DNA from: Cognatishimia activa
GTDB taxonomy: Bacteria > Pseudomonadota > Alphaproteobacteria > Rhodobacterales > Rhodobacteraceae
DNA length: 64,000 bases
Direction of reading: 5' to 3'
NCBI RefSeq assembly: GCF_001458335.1
Contig: NZ_CYTO01000004.1
Coordinates: forward strand, 124,001 to 188,000
Below are positions 53,467 through 63,556 of this stretch, in pieces. The notes beneath the pieces are model-generated. The model was given only the letters and a program-made list of their open reading frames with translations. It was not told the origin of the DNA and did no database searches. Each line of letters opens with the position of its first letter. Within the stretch, counting starts at the first letter, position 1. The position numbers and the translations under genes are program-made.

Positions 53467-53951
53467 ACAAATTGGTGGTCCGTCCCGCAGGCAAAATGGA
53501 CGCGCGCAAAATCGCCTCGTTGATGAATGAAATCATCAAGGCTGGTGGCACCACAGCCATAACGACAGAGCTGACAGCCCAGGATATTCTCGATCTCATG
53601 CAAGAAGGTCAACGTGCCGCTTGGCATGTGGCCGAAGACGAAGCTTGTGCGCTTTATGGATTGCAATGGTTTGAGGAACATCCCGATCTGCCTAAGGATG
53701 TCGCCAACATCGCAACGTTCACACGCGTCGGCAAAACGGGTCTAGGCATCGGCAGCCGGTTGTTTGAAGCCACTCTGAAATCCGCAAAGGATCTGGGGTA
53801 TCAATGGATAAACGCCAATATTCGCGCAGATAATGAAGGGGGATTGATCTACTACCAGTCCCGCGGCTTTGAAAACCATAGCCGGCAAGAAAGTGTGAAA
53901 CTCGCCGACGGCACCTTGGTCGACAAAGTCATCAAACGCTACCGGCTGTAG
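53463..53951 (+). CDS. GNAT-family N-acetyltransferase
   Basis: The 162-residue protein has the GNAT fold: an N-terminal VRPAGKMDARKIASLMNEII, the acetyl-CoA pyrophosphate loop in KTGLGIGSRLFEATL (Q/RxxGxG/A pattern) and the late strand INANIRADNEGGLIYYQSRGF. The acceptor cannot be read from sequence. It overlaps the HD gene by 4 bp. Confidence 0.85.
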   Translation: MNKLVVRPAGKMDARKIASLMNEIIKAGGTTAITTELTAQDILDLMQEGQRAAWHVAEDEACALYGLQWFEEHPDLPKDVANIATFTRVGKTGLGIGSRLFEATLKSAKDLGYQWINANIRADNEGGLIYYQSRGFENHSRQESVKLADGTLVDKVIKRYRL

Positions 53952-54019
53952 CGCCTAACCCGCTCTTCTTCTTTGAAAAAATACTCGCGCCGCAGGCAGC
54001 GCTCGACAGAGCGCTTGGT

Positions 54020-54574
54020 TTACCGTGGGCTGCGCTTAGCCAAAATACGCTGCAACGTCCGCCGGTGCATGTTCAAACGGCGCGCCGTTTCAGACACGTT
54101 GCGGTCACACAATTCATAGACGCGCTGGATGTGCTCCCAACGTACGCGATCTGCAGACATTGGGTTCTCAGGCGGCGGCGGCAGCTCGCTTTCCGGGGCA
54201 AGCAAAGCATTTACGATATCTTGTGCGTCAGCAGGCTTAGACAGGTAATCCGTCGCGCCAATCTTCACCGCAGCCACCGCAGTGGCTATCGCGCCATAGC
54301 CTGTCAGAACCACAACGCGGCAGTCCTCGCGTTTCTCACGTAGAATTTCAACAACGTCCAAGCCGTTACCGTCTTCAAGTCGAAGATCCACAACTGCGTA
54401 TGCCGGTGGTCTAGCCGTTGCGATCGCCGATCCAGCGACCACAGAGCCGGCGGTTTCAACCTCAAAGCCACGTTTCTCCATCGCTTTCGCAAGCCGCTTC
54501 AGAAACGGTTCATCATCATCCAGCAACAAAAGAGATTTATCTGGCCCGATGTCTTTCAAATTCTGTTCAGACAT
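54020..54574 (-). CDS. regA: global redox response regulator RegA/PrrA/ActR
   Basis: The 184-residue regulator has a receiver domain (LLLLDDDEPFLKRL; phosphoacceptor in YAVVDLRLEDGNGLD; VVLTGYGAIATAV; YLSKPAD), a proline-rich linker (ELPPPPENP) and a Fis-type helix-turn-helix ending RNVSETARRLNMHRRTLQRILAKRSPR, which is nearly invariant in this family. It controls photosynthesis, nitrogen, carbon and respiratory genes in response to redox signals relayed by RegB. ATG 54574 has GGAAGG upstream; the start 8 codons earlier is rejected. Confidence 0.97.
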   Translation of the reverse strand: MSEQNLKDIGPDKSLLLLDDDEPFLKRLAKAMEKRGFEVETAGSVVAGSAIATARPPAYAVVDLRLEDGNGLDVVEILREKREDCRVVVLTGYGAIATAVAAVKIGATDYLSKPADAQDIVNALLAPESELPPPPENPMSADRVRWEHIQRVYELCDRNVSETARRLNMHRRTLQRILAKRSPR

Positions 54575-54667
54575 ATGCGTCCTTCCAAGACCGCCCAATT
54601 TATTGAGCTGATTTCATTGAGGTTTTAGCGCGCTACCTTGGGTCCGTCAAACCAAGGCGGGCTGGCT

Positions 54668-55285
54668 CTATGACGAATTGGCGTAGCAGGCCACCGTTTC
54701 GGCCATTTGCTCTGGGGTCGTATCGCGGCGGAAAAACTCAACAAAACCAACCTCTGGCAGCACCAAATAAGAAAAAGTCGAGTGATCCACGAGGTAATAT
54801 TCGTCTTCTGCAGGCTGCCGCTTGTAATAAGTCCGGTAAGCCTTTGACGCTGCGTCCACTTGTTCGAGGGAACCGGTCAAACCAACCATGCGAGGGTGCA
54901 AATAATCTGTGAACTCAGCCAAAACCTCTGGCGTATCTCGCTCTGGATCAATCGAGATCATGACCGGCGTCGTCATGATGCCACGGTCCTCTAAAATCTC
55001 CACCGCTTCGGCGTTACGTGATAAATCGAAAGGACACACATCCGGACAGAAAGTATACCCAAAATACAAGATCGTCGGATCAGTAAACACATCCTTGTCA
55101 GTGACCAAAACGCCATCTTCTCGCACCAACTCAAAAGGCCCGCCAATCGCTCCTGCGCCACCGGCAATCGTAGAAGCACGGCATTGCGCATAGGGGTCGT
55201 CGGAACCACCTTGGCTCGCATACCAGATGCCTCCCATCAGGGCGACCATAGCCAGGGTTGATACGCCTGCAATCACTCGGATCAT
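54668..55285 (-). CDS. senC: SCO/SenC/PrrC copper chaperone-like protein
   Basis: The 205-residue protein has an N-terminal membrane anchor (residues 5-24), then a thioredoxin-like SCO domain with the copper ligands in GYTFCPDVCPFDLSR (CxxxC) and the histidine in VDHSTFSYLV. It helps assemble the CuA centre of cytochrome oxidase and may take part in RegB signalling. It lies between regA and regB, transcribed towards regA, in the usual order. Confidence 0.93.
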   Translation of the reverse strand: MIRVIAGVSTLAMVALMGGIWYASQGGSDDPYAQCRASTIAGGAGAIGGPFELVREDGVLVTDKDVFTDPTILYFGYTFCPDVCPFDLSRNAEAVEILEDRGIMTTPVMISIDPERDTPEVLAEFTDYLHPRMVGLTGSLEQVDAASKAYRTYYKRQPAEDEYYLVDHSTFSYLVLPEVGFVEFFRRDTTPEQMAETVACYANSS

Positions 55286-55466
55286 CGCAGCGCTCCTTCA
55301 CTCAAATGCACTCTTAGACGATGTTCCGAGTCTTATGCCCGCTTCTATGATCATTCAATATCAGCGCCCTTCACGTTTGAAAGACCGCGCCAATGCACCG
55401 CAGCTGTTTGTCAAACCCGGCGCCCCGCCCTATCAATATCTAAGCACAACATGGATATGCGTCCCA

Positions 55467-56891
55467 ATGCGTGAATTGACCGAATTGACCGCGGATATAG
55501 GCTCGGATCTCAGCCCTGAATTGATCTCTGGCGAAAGGCGCGGAAACTGGATCCGTTTGCGGACCATCACGATGGTGCGTTGGATTGCTGTTGTAGGACA
55601 ATTGGCGGCTTTGCTCGTTGCCGATCAATACTACCATCTCGATTTGGCCTACGGGCTTTGCTACATGGCCGTTGGCGTCTTGGTGATTGCGAACTTAGTC
55701 GGCGCATTTGTTTTCCCTGAAAACCGGTTGCTCTCTGAGAGCGAGAACGCAGTCATGCTGCTGTTTGACTTACTGCAGCTCTGTTTCTTGTTGTTCCTGA
55801 CCGGAGGCCTGAACAACCCCTTCTGCATCCTAATTGTCGGCCCCGTTACAATCTCTGCAGCCACGCTGACCATTCGGTCCACGCTGACCTTGGCCTTGGT
55901 TGCTATTGTCCTCGTGTTGCTCATACTGGAGTTCCATCTTCCGCTGCGCACTGCAGATGGCGCGATCCTGCGCATTCCAGACATTTTCCTATTGGGCAAC
56001 TTGGCGGGGATCACAATCGCGATCGTATTCTCATCGATCTACTCTCGACGTGTGGTTTCAGAGATGGCCTCCATGGCCGAGGCGCTGGCCGCCACCCAGC
56101 TCGCCCTCGCCCGGGAGCAAAAATTGACGGATTTGGGCGGCGTAATTGCAGCAGCGGCACATGAGCTTGGCACTCCGCTGGCCACGATCAAACTGACCAG
56201 CGCAGAGTTGATGGAAGAACTGGACGACCGCCCTGAGCTCTATGAAGACGCAGCCCTTATTCGCGAGCAAGCCAATCGCTGTCGCGACATTCTGCAATCC
56301 ATGGGCCGCGCTGGAAAAGACGACTTGCAATTGCGCCGCGCGCCGCTTTTGACGTTGATCGAAGAGGCGGCGGAACCTCATATCAACCGCGGTAAAAACC
56401 TGACCTTCTCTGAGGACATCACCCAAACTTCGCAAGGGGAAGAGCCTGTCGTTTTCCGCCAACCAGAGATTATCCACGGGCTGCGCAACCTCATCCAAAA
56501 CGCAGTGGACTTTGCCCGTGAGGGCGTTTGGATAGAGAGCGACTGGACCGATGACCGCATCACGGTTCGTATCATGGATGATGGGTTGGGGTATCCACCC
56601 CATGTGATCGGTCGCCTTGGCAACCCCTTCGTGCGCACGCGCCGCACCGACGCGGAAAGACGCCAGCGCCCTGGTTATGAAGGTATGGGACTTGGACTAT
56701 TTATTGCGAAAACGCTCCTTGAGCGTACCGGTGCCGAGCTCAACTTCGCAAATGGGGCTGAAAACGATGGCACTCAGAGCAATCATTTGAAAAAACGAGG
56801 TGCCATTGTGGAAGTCTCCTGGCCCCGCGACCGGATCGAGGCGCCCACAAAATCTGACTTCTCTGCCGAGAACCCTGTGAACTCCCCGTAA
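55467..56891 (+). CDS. regB: redox sensor histidine kinase RegB/PrrB
   Basis: The 474-residue kinase has six membrane helices (residues 36-200) with the quinone-binding loop GGLNNPF, the H-box AAAHELGTPLATIKL, the redox cysteine in REQANRCRDILQSMGRAGKDDLQ, then N-, G- and GMGLGLFIAKTLLERTGAE boxes. It phosphorylates RegA. The start is uncertain: ATG 55467 gives an N-terminus of the usual length; ATG 55335 and 55347 would add about 40 residues not seen in relatives. It is divergent from senC. Confidence 0.93.
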   Translation: MRELTELTADIGSDLSPELISGERRGNWIRLRTITMVRWIAVVGQLAALLVADQYYHLDLAYGLCYMAVGVLVIANLVGAFVFPENRLLSESENAVMLLFDLLQLCFLLFLTGGLNNPFCILIVGPVTISAATLTIRSTLTLALVAIVLVLLILEFHLPLRTADGAILRIPDIFLLGNLAGITIAIVFSSIYSRRVVSEMASMAEALAATQLALAREQKLTDLGGVIAAAAHELGTPLATIKLTSAELMEELDDRPELYEDAALIREQANRCRDILQSMGRAGKDDLQLRRAPLLTLIEEAAEPHINRGKNLTFSEDITQTSQGEEPVVFRQPEIIHGLRNLIQNAVDFAREGVWIESDWTDDRITVRIMDDGLGYPPHVIGRLGNPFVRTRRTDAERRQRPGYEGMGLGLFIAKTLLERTGAELNFANGAENDGTQSNHLKKRGAIVEVSWPRDRIEAPTKSDFSAENPVNSP

Positions 56892-56970
56892 CCGCACAGC
56901 ACCCGTTGATCGCTTAACAATTTATTAACCCTGTTTGGCAAATTTGTTTCGGTCTACCGGAGGGAAAACT

Positions 56971-58419
56971 ATGCCGAATCCAGACGTGTTGTTCGCGCTA
57001 TTTGTCTCGGGCCTTACATTGCTTTTCCTATGGCAAAATGTCAGCCGCCAAAGAGGCAAGAAAAGCGAACCGTGCACGGGCGTTCCCGAGTTTCTGTTTC
57101 ACAAGGGCACCCTTATTCACAGCAATGCACCTGCACTGGCATTCATTGCCGCGCATGACCAAAACGCGTCAACTTGGGTCGACCTGCGTGACATGCTTGC
57201 GCCGCGTTTTGGCGACCTTCCCAACGCGCTTCTATCCACACAAGAAACCCTGTCCTTCCGCGATCCGAATGAAAAAACCGGCGCGCGCGCGGTCATTGAA
57301 CTCAATCAAGATTATGCAAGGTTGGCTTTGGTGGGGCTTGAAGATCAATCCTGCGCCAAGGCTCTCAAGGCGCACCATACGTTCCGTATCGCCGCAAGAA
57401 ATGCGCCATTTCCGATTTGGAAAGTGACCAAAGATGGTGACCTTATCTGGGCCAACAAAATGTTCAAAACCAAAGGACTAGGCGCAATTCAATTGCCCAA
57501 ACCCAAAAAGAATAACCAAGGTGTAATTCGCATCACGGGACCCGAAAGTCCGACCTCCAAGACCAATCACTTTGACGTTCTCAGTCAATCGGTGAAGGGT
57601 GGGGTGGTCTATTATGCCCTAGACGCAAACGCGGCGGTGACTGCGGAAGAAACACGTCAGGAATTCGTGACAGCATTGGGCAAGACCTTCGCGCAACTTT
57701 CCACAGGAATTGCTGTGTTTGATCAACGCTCCAAACTGGTGCTGTTCAACCCCGCATTGGTCGAGCTCTTTGGCTTGTCTGCCACCTTTCTGACAAATGG
57801 GCCGACACTCCAAAGCTTCTTTGACCACATGCGCAACAATCGCATGATCCCCGAACCCCGCGATTACAATACTTGGCGAGAGCAGCTTACCAACCTGATC
57901 CTCGGGGCGAGCGAGGGGCGCTACCGCGAGATATGGCAATTGCCGACGGGTGAATCCATTCGCGTCACAGGACAACCCCATCCCGATGGCGCTCTCGGTT
58001 TTCTGTTTGAGGATATCAGTGCTGAAGTTTCCATGTCCCGCCGATTTAAGAGCGACCTCACCCGCGCCTACGGAATCCTGGATGCCTTGCCTGACCCTAC
58101 TTTGGCCATCAATCAAAATGGCGTCGTGTTCTTTGCAAATGAAGCCTTTAAATCCCAATGGAAGGCGGACCCCGAAAGCAGCTTCGCGGACTTTACCATT
58201 GCGGATTTATTAGAGGTGCTATCCTCCAAACTGCCCCAAAAGCTCATTGGCGAAATTGAAAGGGCACTGACGAAACCAGACCAAAAGAAAGGGGCGCGCA
58301 TTAGGCAGTTGGGCTGGGACATCCATATCAACCGCACGAGCGAGCAGGTCATCGTTTTAAAGCTTGTCCAGCACCAAACGAGCGCGCAACCGCAAGCGCA
58401 TAAAAAGAGCGTCGCCTAA
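56971..58419 (+). CDS. PAS-domain membrane protein without kinase domain
   Basis: The 482-residue protein has one N-terminal membrane helix (residues 4-22), then PAS-type domains: about 130-220 (AARNAPFPIWKVTKDGDLIWAN), about 235-360 (LSTGIAVFDQRSKLVLFNPALVELF) and about 365-450 (ILDALPDPTLAINQNGVVFFANEAF). No histidine kinase, GGDEF or other output domain is visible. GGAGGG precedes ATG 56971. It is placed between regB and tsaE, so a link to redox sensing is possible but unproven. Confidence 0.82.
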   Translation: MPNPDVLFALFVSGLTLLFLWQNVSRQRGKKSEPCTGVPEFLFHKGTLIHSNAPALAFIAAHDQNASTWVDLRDMLAPRFGDLPNALLSTQETLSFRDPNEKTGARAVIELNQDYARLALVGLEDQSCAKALKAHHTFRIAARNAPFPIWKVTKDGDLIWANKMFKTKGLGAIQLPKPKKNNQGVIRITGPESPTSKTNHFDVLSQSVKGGVVYYALDANAAVTAEETRQEFVTALGKTFAQLSTGIAVFDQRSKLVLFNPALVELFGLSATFLTNGPTLQSFFDHMRNNRMIPEPRDYNTWREQLTNLILGASEGRYREIWQLPTGESIRVTGQPHPDGALGFLFEDISAEVSMSRRFKSDLTRAYGILDALPDPTLAINQNGVVFFANEAFKSQWKADPESSFADFTIADLLEVLSSKLPQKLIGEIERALTKPDQKKGARIRQLGWDIHINRTSEQVIVLKLVQHQTSAQPQAHKKSVA

Positions 58420-58464
58420 GCGCTTCTTTCTTGCAGGCGGCGCAATGGATTGTATCCTCGGCCC

Positions 58465-58941
58465 ATGCAAAAGGCGCGCTTGAACTCACTTCTTAAATCT
58501 CCGGAAGACACCGCAGATCTGGCCGCGCAATTGGCATCTGTTTTGCAACCCGGTGATACGATCCTGCTCAGCGGAGATATCGGCGCTGGCAAAACCCATC
58601 TGGCGCGCAACCTCATCCAGAATTGCCTCGGGTATTTGGAAGACGTGCCCTCCCCTACATTTACTTTGGTACAGACTTACGACGGCCCTCAGTGCGAGAT
58701 TTGGCACTCCGATCTTTACCGACTTAGCAGCCCAGAAGAAGTGATCGAGCTAGGTTTGATTGACGCGTTTGAAGACAGCATTTGTCTGGTTGAATGGCCT
58801 GATCGTTTAGAAGAACTTCTCCCGAAGCACGCCCTCTCAATTGAGCTTTCGATGACGGAAGAAACCGGCCACCGAAACTTCAAAGCGGAATGGTCCCATG
58901 CAAAATGGAACGACAAACTGAAAGGCATCAAGTTTGACTGA
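58465..58941 (+). CDS. tsaE: tRNA threonylcarbamoyladenosine biosynthesis ATPase TsaE
   Basis: The 158-residue P-loop ATPase assists TsaD/TsaB in making t6A. The Walker A motif is GDIGAGKTHLARN near residue 36, followed by VPSPTFTLVQTY and IWHSDLYRLSSPEE. ATG 58465 is chosen over the TTG at 58450. Its stop overlaps the next gene (TTG at 58934), giving a coupled operon with amgK, murU, addB and addA. Confidence 0.93.
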   Translation: MQKARLNSLLKSPEDTADLAAQLASVLQPGDTILLSGDIGAGKTHLARNLIQNCLGYLEDVPSPTFTLVQTYDGPQCEIWHSDLYRLSSPEEVIELGLIDAFEDSICLVEWPDRLEELLPKHALSIELSMTEETGHRNFKAEWSHAKWNDKLKGIKFD

Positions 58942-59956
58942 TCGCGAGACCGCCATTCAAGGCTTCTTGCAGGCCTCAGGTTTTGGGAATGCCCAGCGCA
59001 AAAACCTTGCCGGGGACGCCTCTAACCGGCGCTACGAAAGGTTGCATTTGGAAGACGGGACCACCCACGTTCTCATGGATGCACCGCCCGAAAAAGGCGA
59101 AGACATTCGCCCCTTTGTGACCATCGCGCGGCATCTCCGACATACCGGCCTTTCTGCACCTGAAATCATCGCCGAAGATGCTCAGCAAGGCTTCCTCATT
59201 CTGGAAGATCTTGGGGATGATCTTTTTGCACGGGTGGTTGCGGCCGCTCCTAATAAGGAAGAGACGCTCTATGCAGCTGCGATCGACGTCTTGGTAGACC
59301 TGCACCAAGCGCCACTTCCCGAACACCTTGCCCCATATAGCCCGAAAGTCATGGCCGAAATGGCTGCCCACGCATGGCGTTGGTACCGCCGAGGATGCGG
59401 TTTGGATTTTGAGGACCAAGCCCGTGCATTTGAAGAGATTTTCGAAGCAATCCTGGCGGAAACCGTCCCAGAAACCGACGTGCTTATCCAGCGGGACTAC
59501 CACGCTGAAAACCTACTTTGGCTACCTGAAAGAGCCGGCATTGCGCAGGTCGGTCTCCTAGATTTCCAAGATGCTATGGCGGGTCACCGCGCCTACGATC
59601 TGGTCTCCCTGCTTCAAGATGCGCGCCGGGATGTGCCCCCTGCCCTGGAAACCAACATGATCGCGCGCTATTGCGCTGAGGCCAACATTGAACCAGCTGC
59701 CTTTGATCGCGCCTATCACTTGCTCGGCCTACAGCGAAACTTGCGCATCCTCGGTGTCTTTGCCCGGCTCTCCATGCATTTCGGAAAAGCCCATTACGTG
59801 GATTTCATCCCGCGCGTTTGGGGTTTCATCGAAAGAGACCTCGCCCATCCCGTTGCCGATCCTATCCGGGACACCATTACATCCGAGATCCCCGCCCCAA
59901 CCCCTGAAATCCTGAAAAACCTGAGAGATCAATGCGGCACCGTCCCAACGCTTTAA
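58934..59956 (+). CDS. amgK: anomeric N-acetylmuramate/N-acetylglucosamine kinase AmgK
   Basis: The 340-residue aminoglycoside-phosphotransferase-like enzyme phosphorylates MurNAc at C1 in the peptidoglycan recycling route. Key motifs: NLAGDASNRRYERL (nucleotide loop), the catalytic loop IQRDYHAENLLWL and the DFQDAMAGHRAYDLVSLL metal site. The start is TTG at 58934 with AAAGG 8 bases upstream, overlapping the tsaE stop by 8 bp. MurU is encoded directly next, as expected for this pathway. Confidence 0.92.
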   Translation: MTDRETAIQGFLQASGFGNAQRKNLAGDASNRRYERLHLEDGTTHVLMDAPPEKGEDIRPFVTIARHLRHTGLSAPEIIAEDAQQGFLILEDLGDDLFARVVAAAPNKEETLYAAAIDVLVDLHQAPLPEHLAPYSPKVMAEMAAHAWRWYRRGCGLDFEDQARAFEEIFEAILAETVPETDVLIQRDYHAENLLWLPERAGIAQVGLLDFQDAMAGHRAYDLVSLLQDARRDVPPALETNMIARYCAEANIEPAAFDRAYHLLGLQRNLRILGVFARLSMHFGKAHYVDFIPRVWGFIERDLAHPVADPIRDTITSEIPAPTPEILKNLRDQCGTVPTL

Positions 59957-60627
59957 TGCTCTTCGCCGCTGGTTTCGGTACACGCATGGGCGCGCTCACA
60001 GCGAACCAGCCAAAACCGCTGATCAAAGTGGCAGGCAAAACGCTGATCGATCACACCTTGGATCTGGCGCAACCTTGCGGGTTCGAAACGACCGTTGCGA
60101 ACCTCCACTACAAACCAGAAATGCTGGAGGCGCATCTTTCGGGTACTAACGTCCAAACACTTCGCGAGGAACCGGACATTCTTGAAACCGGCGGAGGCCT
60201 CAGAAACGCTCTGCCTTTGCTAGGTGATCGACCAGTTGTCACCTCAAACACCGACGCCATTTGGCAGGGGCCCAACCCCTTCGAGCAGGCTTTGGAAGCG
60301 TGGGATCCGGAAAAAATGGACGCGCTTCTGGTGTGCACCCCCCTCCCCCAATGCGTCGGCCACACCGGCGCCGGTGACTTTAAAATTGATGATGATGGAC
60401 GCCTCACGCGAGGCACCGGAGACGTGGTCTATGGTGGCATCCAAGTGCTCAAAACCACAGGGCTGCATGATATTGAAGATGACGTCTTTTCCTTAAACGT
60501 GCTTTGGAACCAAATGCTAGAAGAAGGTCGCCTATACGGTGTGAAATACCCCGGCCAATGGTGCGATGTCGGCCGACCAGACGGTATAGAACTGGCGGAG
60601 ACCATGTTAGAGAACGCCAATGTTTAG
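59932..60627 (+). CDS. murU: N-acetylmuramate alpha-1-phosphate uridylyltransferase MurU
   Basis: The 231-residue nucleotidyltransferase turns MurNAc-1-phosphate into UDP-MurNAc. The signature is LFAAGFGTRMGALTANQPKP with the conserved lysine, then VTSNTDAIW (metal-binding aspartate) and GQWCDVGRPDG at the C-terminus. ATG 59932 overlaps amgK by 25 bp; ATG 59956 (TAATG) would give a shorter N-terminus. The kinase-transferase pair confirms the recycling function. Confidence 0.92.
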   Translation: MRHRPNALMLFAAGFGTRMGALTANQPKPLIKVAGKTLIDHTLDLAQPCGFETTVANLHYKPEMLEAHLSGTNVQTLREEPDILETGGGLRNALPLLGDRPVVTSNTDAIWQGPNPFEQALEAWDPEKMDALLVCTPLPQCVGHTGAGDFKIDDDGRLTRGTGDVVYGGIQVLKTTGLHDIEDDVFSLNVLWNQMLEEGRLYGVKYPGQWCDVGRPDGIELAETMLENANV

Positions 60628-63556
60628 CCCAAAGCAAAATCCGCGCGTTTATGGCGTCGCACCGGGCATCGATTTTCCGCAGGCGCTTTGGCATGGCGTC
60701 TTAAGCCGCATGCAGGGTCAGCCCCCCGAAGCCATGGCGCGGGTCCAGATTATCGTGAACACACAACGGATGGCGCGGCGTTTGCGCAGCATCGCGGATC
60801 GCGGTCCTGCCACGCTCATGCCACGCATCGACTTGCTGACCCATGTGGGCAAAGACTTAGCCCATAAAGAAATCCCGGCCGCTGTGAACCCGCTGCGGCG
60901 ACGGTTTGAATTGATCCAGCTGATCGCGCGCCTTCTAGAACAACAACCAGACCTCGCCCCGCGCGCCTCTCTCTATGATCTCGCAGATAGCCTTGCGGGA
61001 CTTATGGATGAAATGAGCGGCGAAGGTGTGTCCGCCGACACAATTGAAAAGCTGGATGTGACAGATCAATCGGGCCATTGGGAGCGGGCCCAAGCGTTTT
61101 TCGGCATCGCGCGGCAGTTCCTGTCTACCGTCGATGACGCCCCGGATTCTGAAACACGCCAACGTATGATCATCCAACGATTGGCGGATCATTGGGCAGA
61201 TAATCCACCCGAACACCCGGTGATCCTAGCAGGTTCCACCGGATCGCGCGGCACCACGATGCTGTTGATGCAAGCGGTTGCCAAACTGCCCCAAGGTGCG
61301 TTGGTTCTCCCAGGCTTTGACTTTGATACGCCACCAAGCGTTTGGAGCGCCCTGTCTGATGCGCTTACCGCTGAGGATCATCCGCAATATCGCTTTGCCA
61401 AGGTTCTGTCCGAGCTGGGTCTTACTGCCGATGAGGTCCAAGATTGGTCGCCAGAGGCCATCGCCCCCTGCCCCGAACGCAACAAACTGATCTCGCTTGC
61501 CCTGCGCCCTGCCCCGGTCACCGATCAATGGCGTCGCGAAGGCCCCGACCTCACCGGCCTCGATCTCGCGACCCAAAACGTCACTTTGCTCGAAGCCCCG
61601 TCAATGCGAGAAGAAGCGCTCGCTATCGCCATGCGCTTGCGCCAAGCAGCAGAAGACGGCCAAACCGCAGCTTTGATCACGCCCGACCGGATGCTGACTC
61701 GACAGGTTACCGCGGCGCTGGACCGGTGGGACATCCTACCCGACGATTCCGCAGGCACACCTTTGCAGCTGTCGCCCCCTGGTCGGTTCCTTCGTCATGT
61801 GGGCGCGTTGATGTTTCGGCCATTGACCTCAGAGTCCCTGCTCACCCTGCTCAAACACCCGCTGACCCATTCAGGCGAAGAGCGTAACAACCACCTACGC
61901 TTCACCCGCGAACTGGAACTCTATATTCGCCGCAAAGGCATAACGTTCCCAGACCCAGAGGTGCTTGCCGCATGGAGCAAAACCATCGACGGGGCGGAAA
62001 GCTGGGGAGACTGGGTTGTAAGGTGCTTCTGCAACCAAGAAACACCCGGTTCGCTTGATTTTGAAGACCATCTGAGCACCCATCTCGCACGCGCCGAGTT
62101 AATTGCACGTGGTTCTGTATCCGACGCTGGAACCGGCGGCCTTTGGGACGAAAAAGCGGGACGAGACGCGGTTAAAACAGTCTCTAACTTGCAGGAAAAC
62201 GCTCAATATGCCGGAGAGCTCACCGCCGCGGCCTATATGGATCTTTTTGGTGCGGTACTGTCTCAGGGCGAAGTCCGTGACCGCGATGCACCGCATCCAA
62301 ACATCCTGATTTGGGGCACATTGGAAGCGCGTGTTCAGGGCGCGGATTTAACCATACTAGGAGGCTTGAATGAGGGCAGCTGGCCCGAAAATGCCAAGCC
62401 TGACCCGTGGCTCAATCGCAAAATGCGCCATGACGCCGGATTGCTGCTGCCCGAGCGGCGCATCGGCCTATCTGCCCACGATTTCCAGCAAGCGGTTGGG
62501 GCCAAGGAAGTCTGGCTCACCCGATCAATCCGGTCTGACGACGCTGAAACCGTCCCATCACGCTGGATCAACCGGTTGGTCAACTTGCTAGAAGGCCTAC
62601 CGCAACAAAATGGGCCAGAAGTGCTCGACGATATGCGCGAGCGGGGCGGCCATTGGTTGGGCATGGTCCAAGTCTTAGAAGAGGTTGCGCCCGTCCCCGC
62701 CGCCAAAAGACCTTCGCCAAAACCGCCAGTCGCCTCTCGACCGACCCGGCTATCTGTCACCGAGATCAAAAAGCTGATCCGCGACCCCTATGCCATTTAT
62801 GCCCGCCATACACTGCGTTTAAGGCCGATGGATCCGCTGATGCGCACGCCGGATGCGTTGTTGCGGGGCATTGTCATCCACGAAGTTCTGGAACAGTTCA
62901 TCAAAGACGTCTCTAAAGACCGAACGCGGCTCACGCCGGAGCATCTTCTTGAATTAGCAGAGACTGTTCTGGCCAAAAACGTCCCATGGCCGACCGCACG
63001 AAACCTTTGGAAAGCGCGGATCGAACGCATCGCGAACCAATTTATCGCCGATGAAGGGGCCCGCCAAAACCGGGGCAAACCTGTGGGTTTTGAAACCAAA
63101 GCCAAGACCGACATTGCAAACCTTGGTTTCACGCTGACTGGTACCGCAGACCGGATCGACCGTACATCGACAGGTGATCTGGTGATCTACGATTACAAAA
63201 CCGGCGCGCCGCCCACTCAAGCGGAGCAAAGGTATTTTGACAAACAGCTGTTGCTCGAAGCGGCCATGGCAGAAAAAGGCGGCTTTATGGATATCGAGCC
63301 GGCTGAAGTACTCGAGGCGATCTATATCGGCCTGTCCAATTCCCCAAAGACTGTCGCCGCCCCGCTGATTGAAATGCCAACCGCCCAGGTCTGGGCGGAA
63401 TTTGAACAACTGATCGCCCGCTATCTGGATGCCGACCAAGGTTTCACCTCACGCCGCGCCCTGCGCAAAGACACCGATTACAGCGATTACGACCAACTCG
63501 CCCGATTTGGCGAATGGGACGTGACCGATGAACCCACGTCGGAGACTTTGTCATGA
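60620..63556 (+). CDS. addB: double-strand break repair protein AddB
   Basis: The 978-residue subunit of the AddAB helicase-nuclease (the RecBCD counterpart) processes double-strand ends for recombination. It has a degenerate helicase-like N-terminal half (VILAGSTGSRGTTMLLMQAVA near residue 202) and a C-terminal PD-(D/E)XK nuclease with LRGIVIHEVLE near 750 and DLVIYDYKTGAPPT near 857. The ATG overlaps the murU stop by 8 bp and its stop overlaps addA by 4 bp. Confidence 0.93.
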   Translation: MFSPKQNPRVYGVAPGIDFPQALWHGVLSRMQGQPPEAMARVQIIVNTQRMARRLRSIADRGPATLMPRIDLLTHVGKDLAHKEIPAAVNPLRRRFELIQLIARLLEQQPDLAPRASLYDLADSLAGLMDEMSGEGVSADTIEKLDVTDQSGHWERAQAFFGIARQFLSTVDDAPDSETRQRMIIQRLADHWADNPPEHPVILAGSTGSRGTTMLLMQAVAKLPQGALVLPGFDFDTPPSVWSALSDALTAEDHPQYRFAKVLSELGLTADEVQDWSPEAIAPCPERNKLISLALRPAPVTDQWRREGPDLTGLDLATQNVTLLEAPSMREEALAIAMRLRQAAEDGQTAALITPDRMLTRQVTAALDRWDILPDDSAGTPLQLSPPGRFLRHVGALMFRPLTSESLLTLLKHPLTHSGEERNNHLRFTRELELYIRRKGITFPDPEVLAAWSKTIDGAESWGDWVVRCFCNQETPGSLDFEDHLSTHLARAELIARGSVSDAGTGGLWDEKAGRDAVKTVSNLQENAQYAGELTAAAYMDLFGAVLSQGEVRDRDAPHPNILIWGTLEARVQGADLTILGGLNEGSWPENAKPDPWLNRKMRHDAGLLLPERRIGLSAHDFQQAVGAKEVWLTRSIRSDDAETVPSRWINRLVNLLEGLPQQNGPEVLDDMRERGGHWLGMVQVLEEVAPVPAAKRPSPKPPVASRPTRLSVTEIKKLIRDPYAIYARHTLRLRPMDPLMRTPDALLRGIVIHEVLEQFIKDVSKDRTRLTPEHLLELAETVLAKNVPWPTARNLWKARIERIANQFIADEGARQNRGKPVGFETKAKTDIANLGFTLTGTADRIDRTSTGDLVIYDYKTGAPPTQAEQRYFDKQLLLEAAMAEKGGFMDIEPAEVLEAIYIGLSNSPKTVAAPLIEMPTAQVWAEFEQLIARYLDADQGFTSRRALRKDTDYSDYDQLARFGEWDVTDEPTSETLS

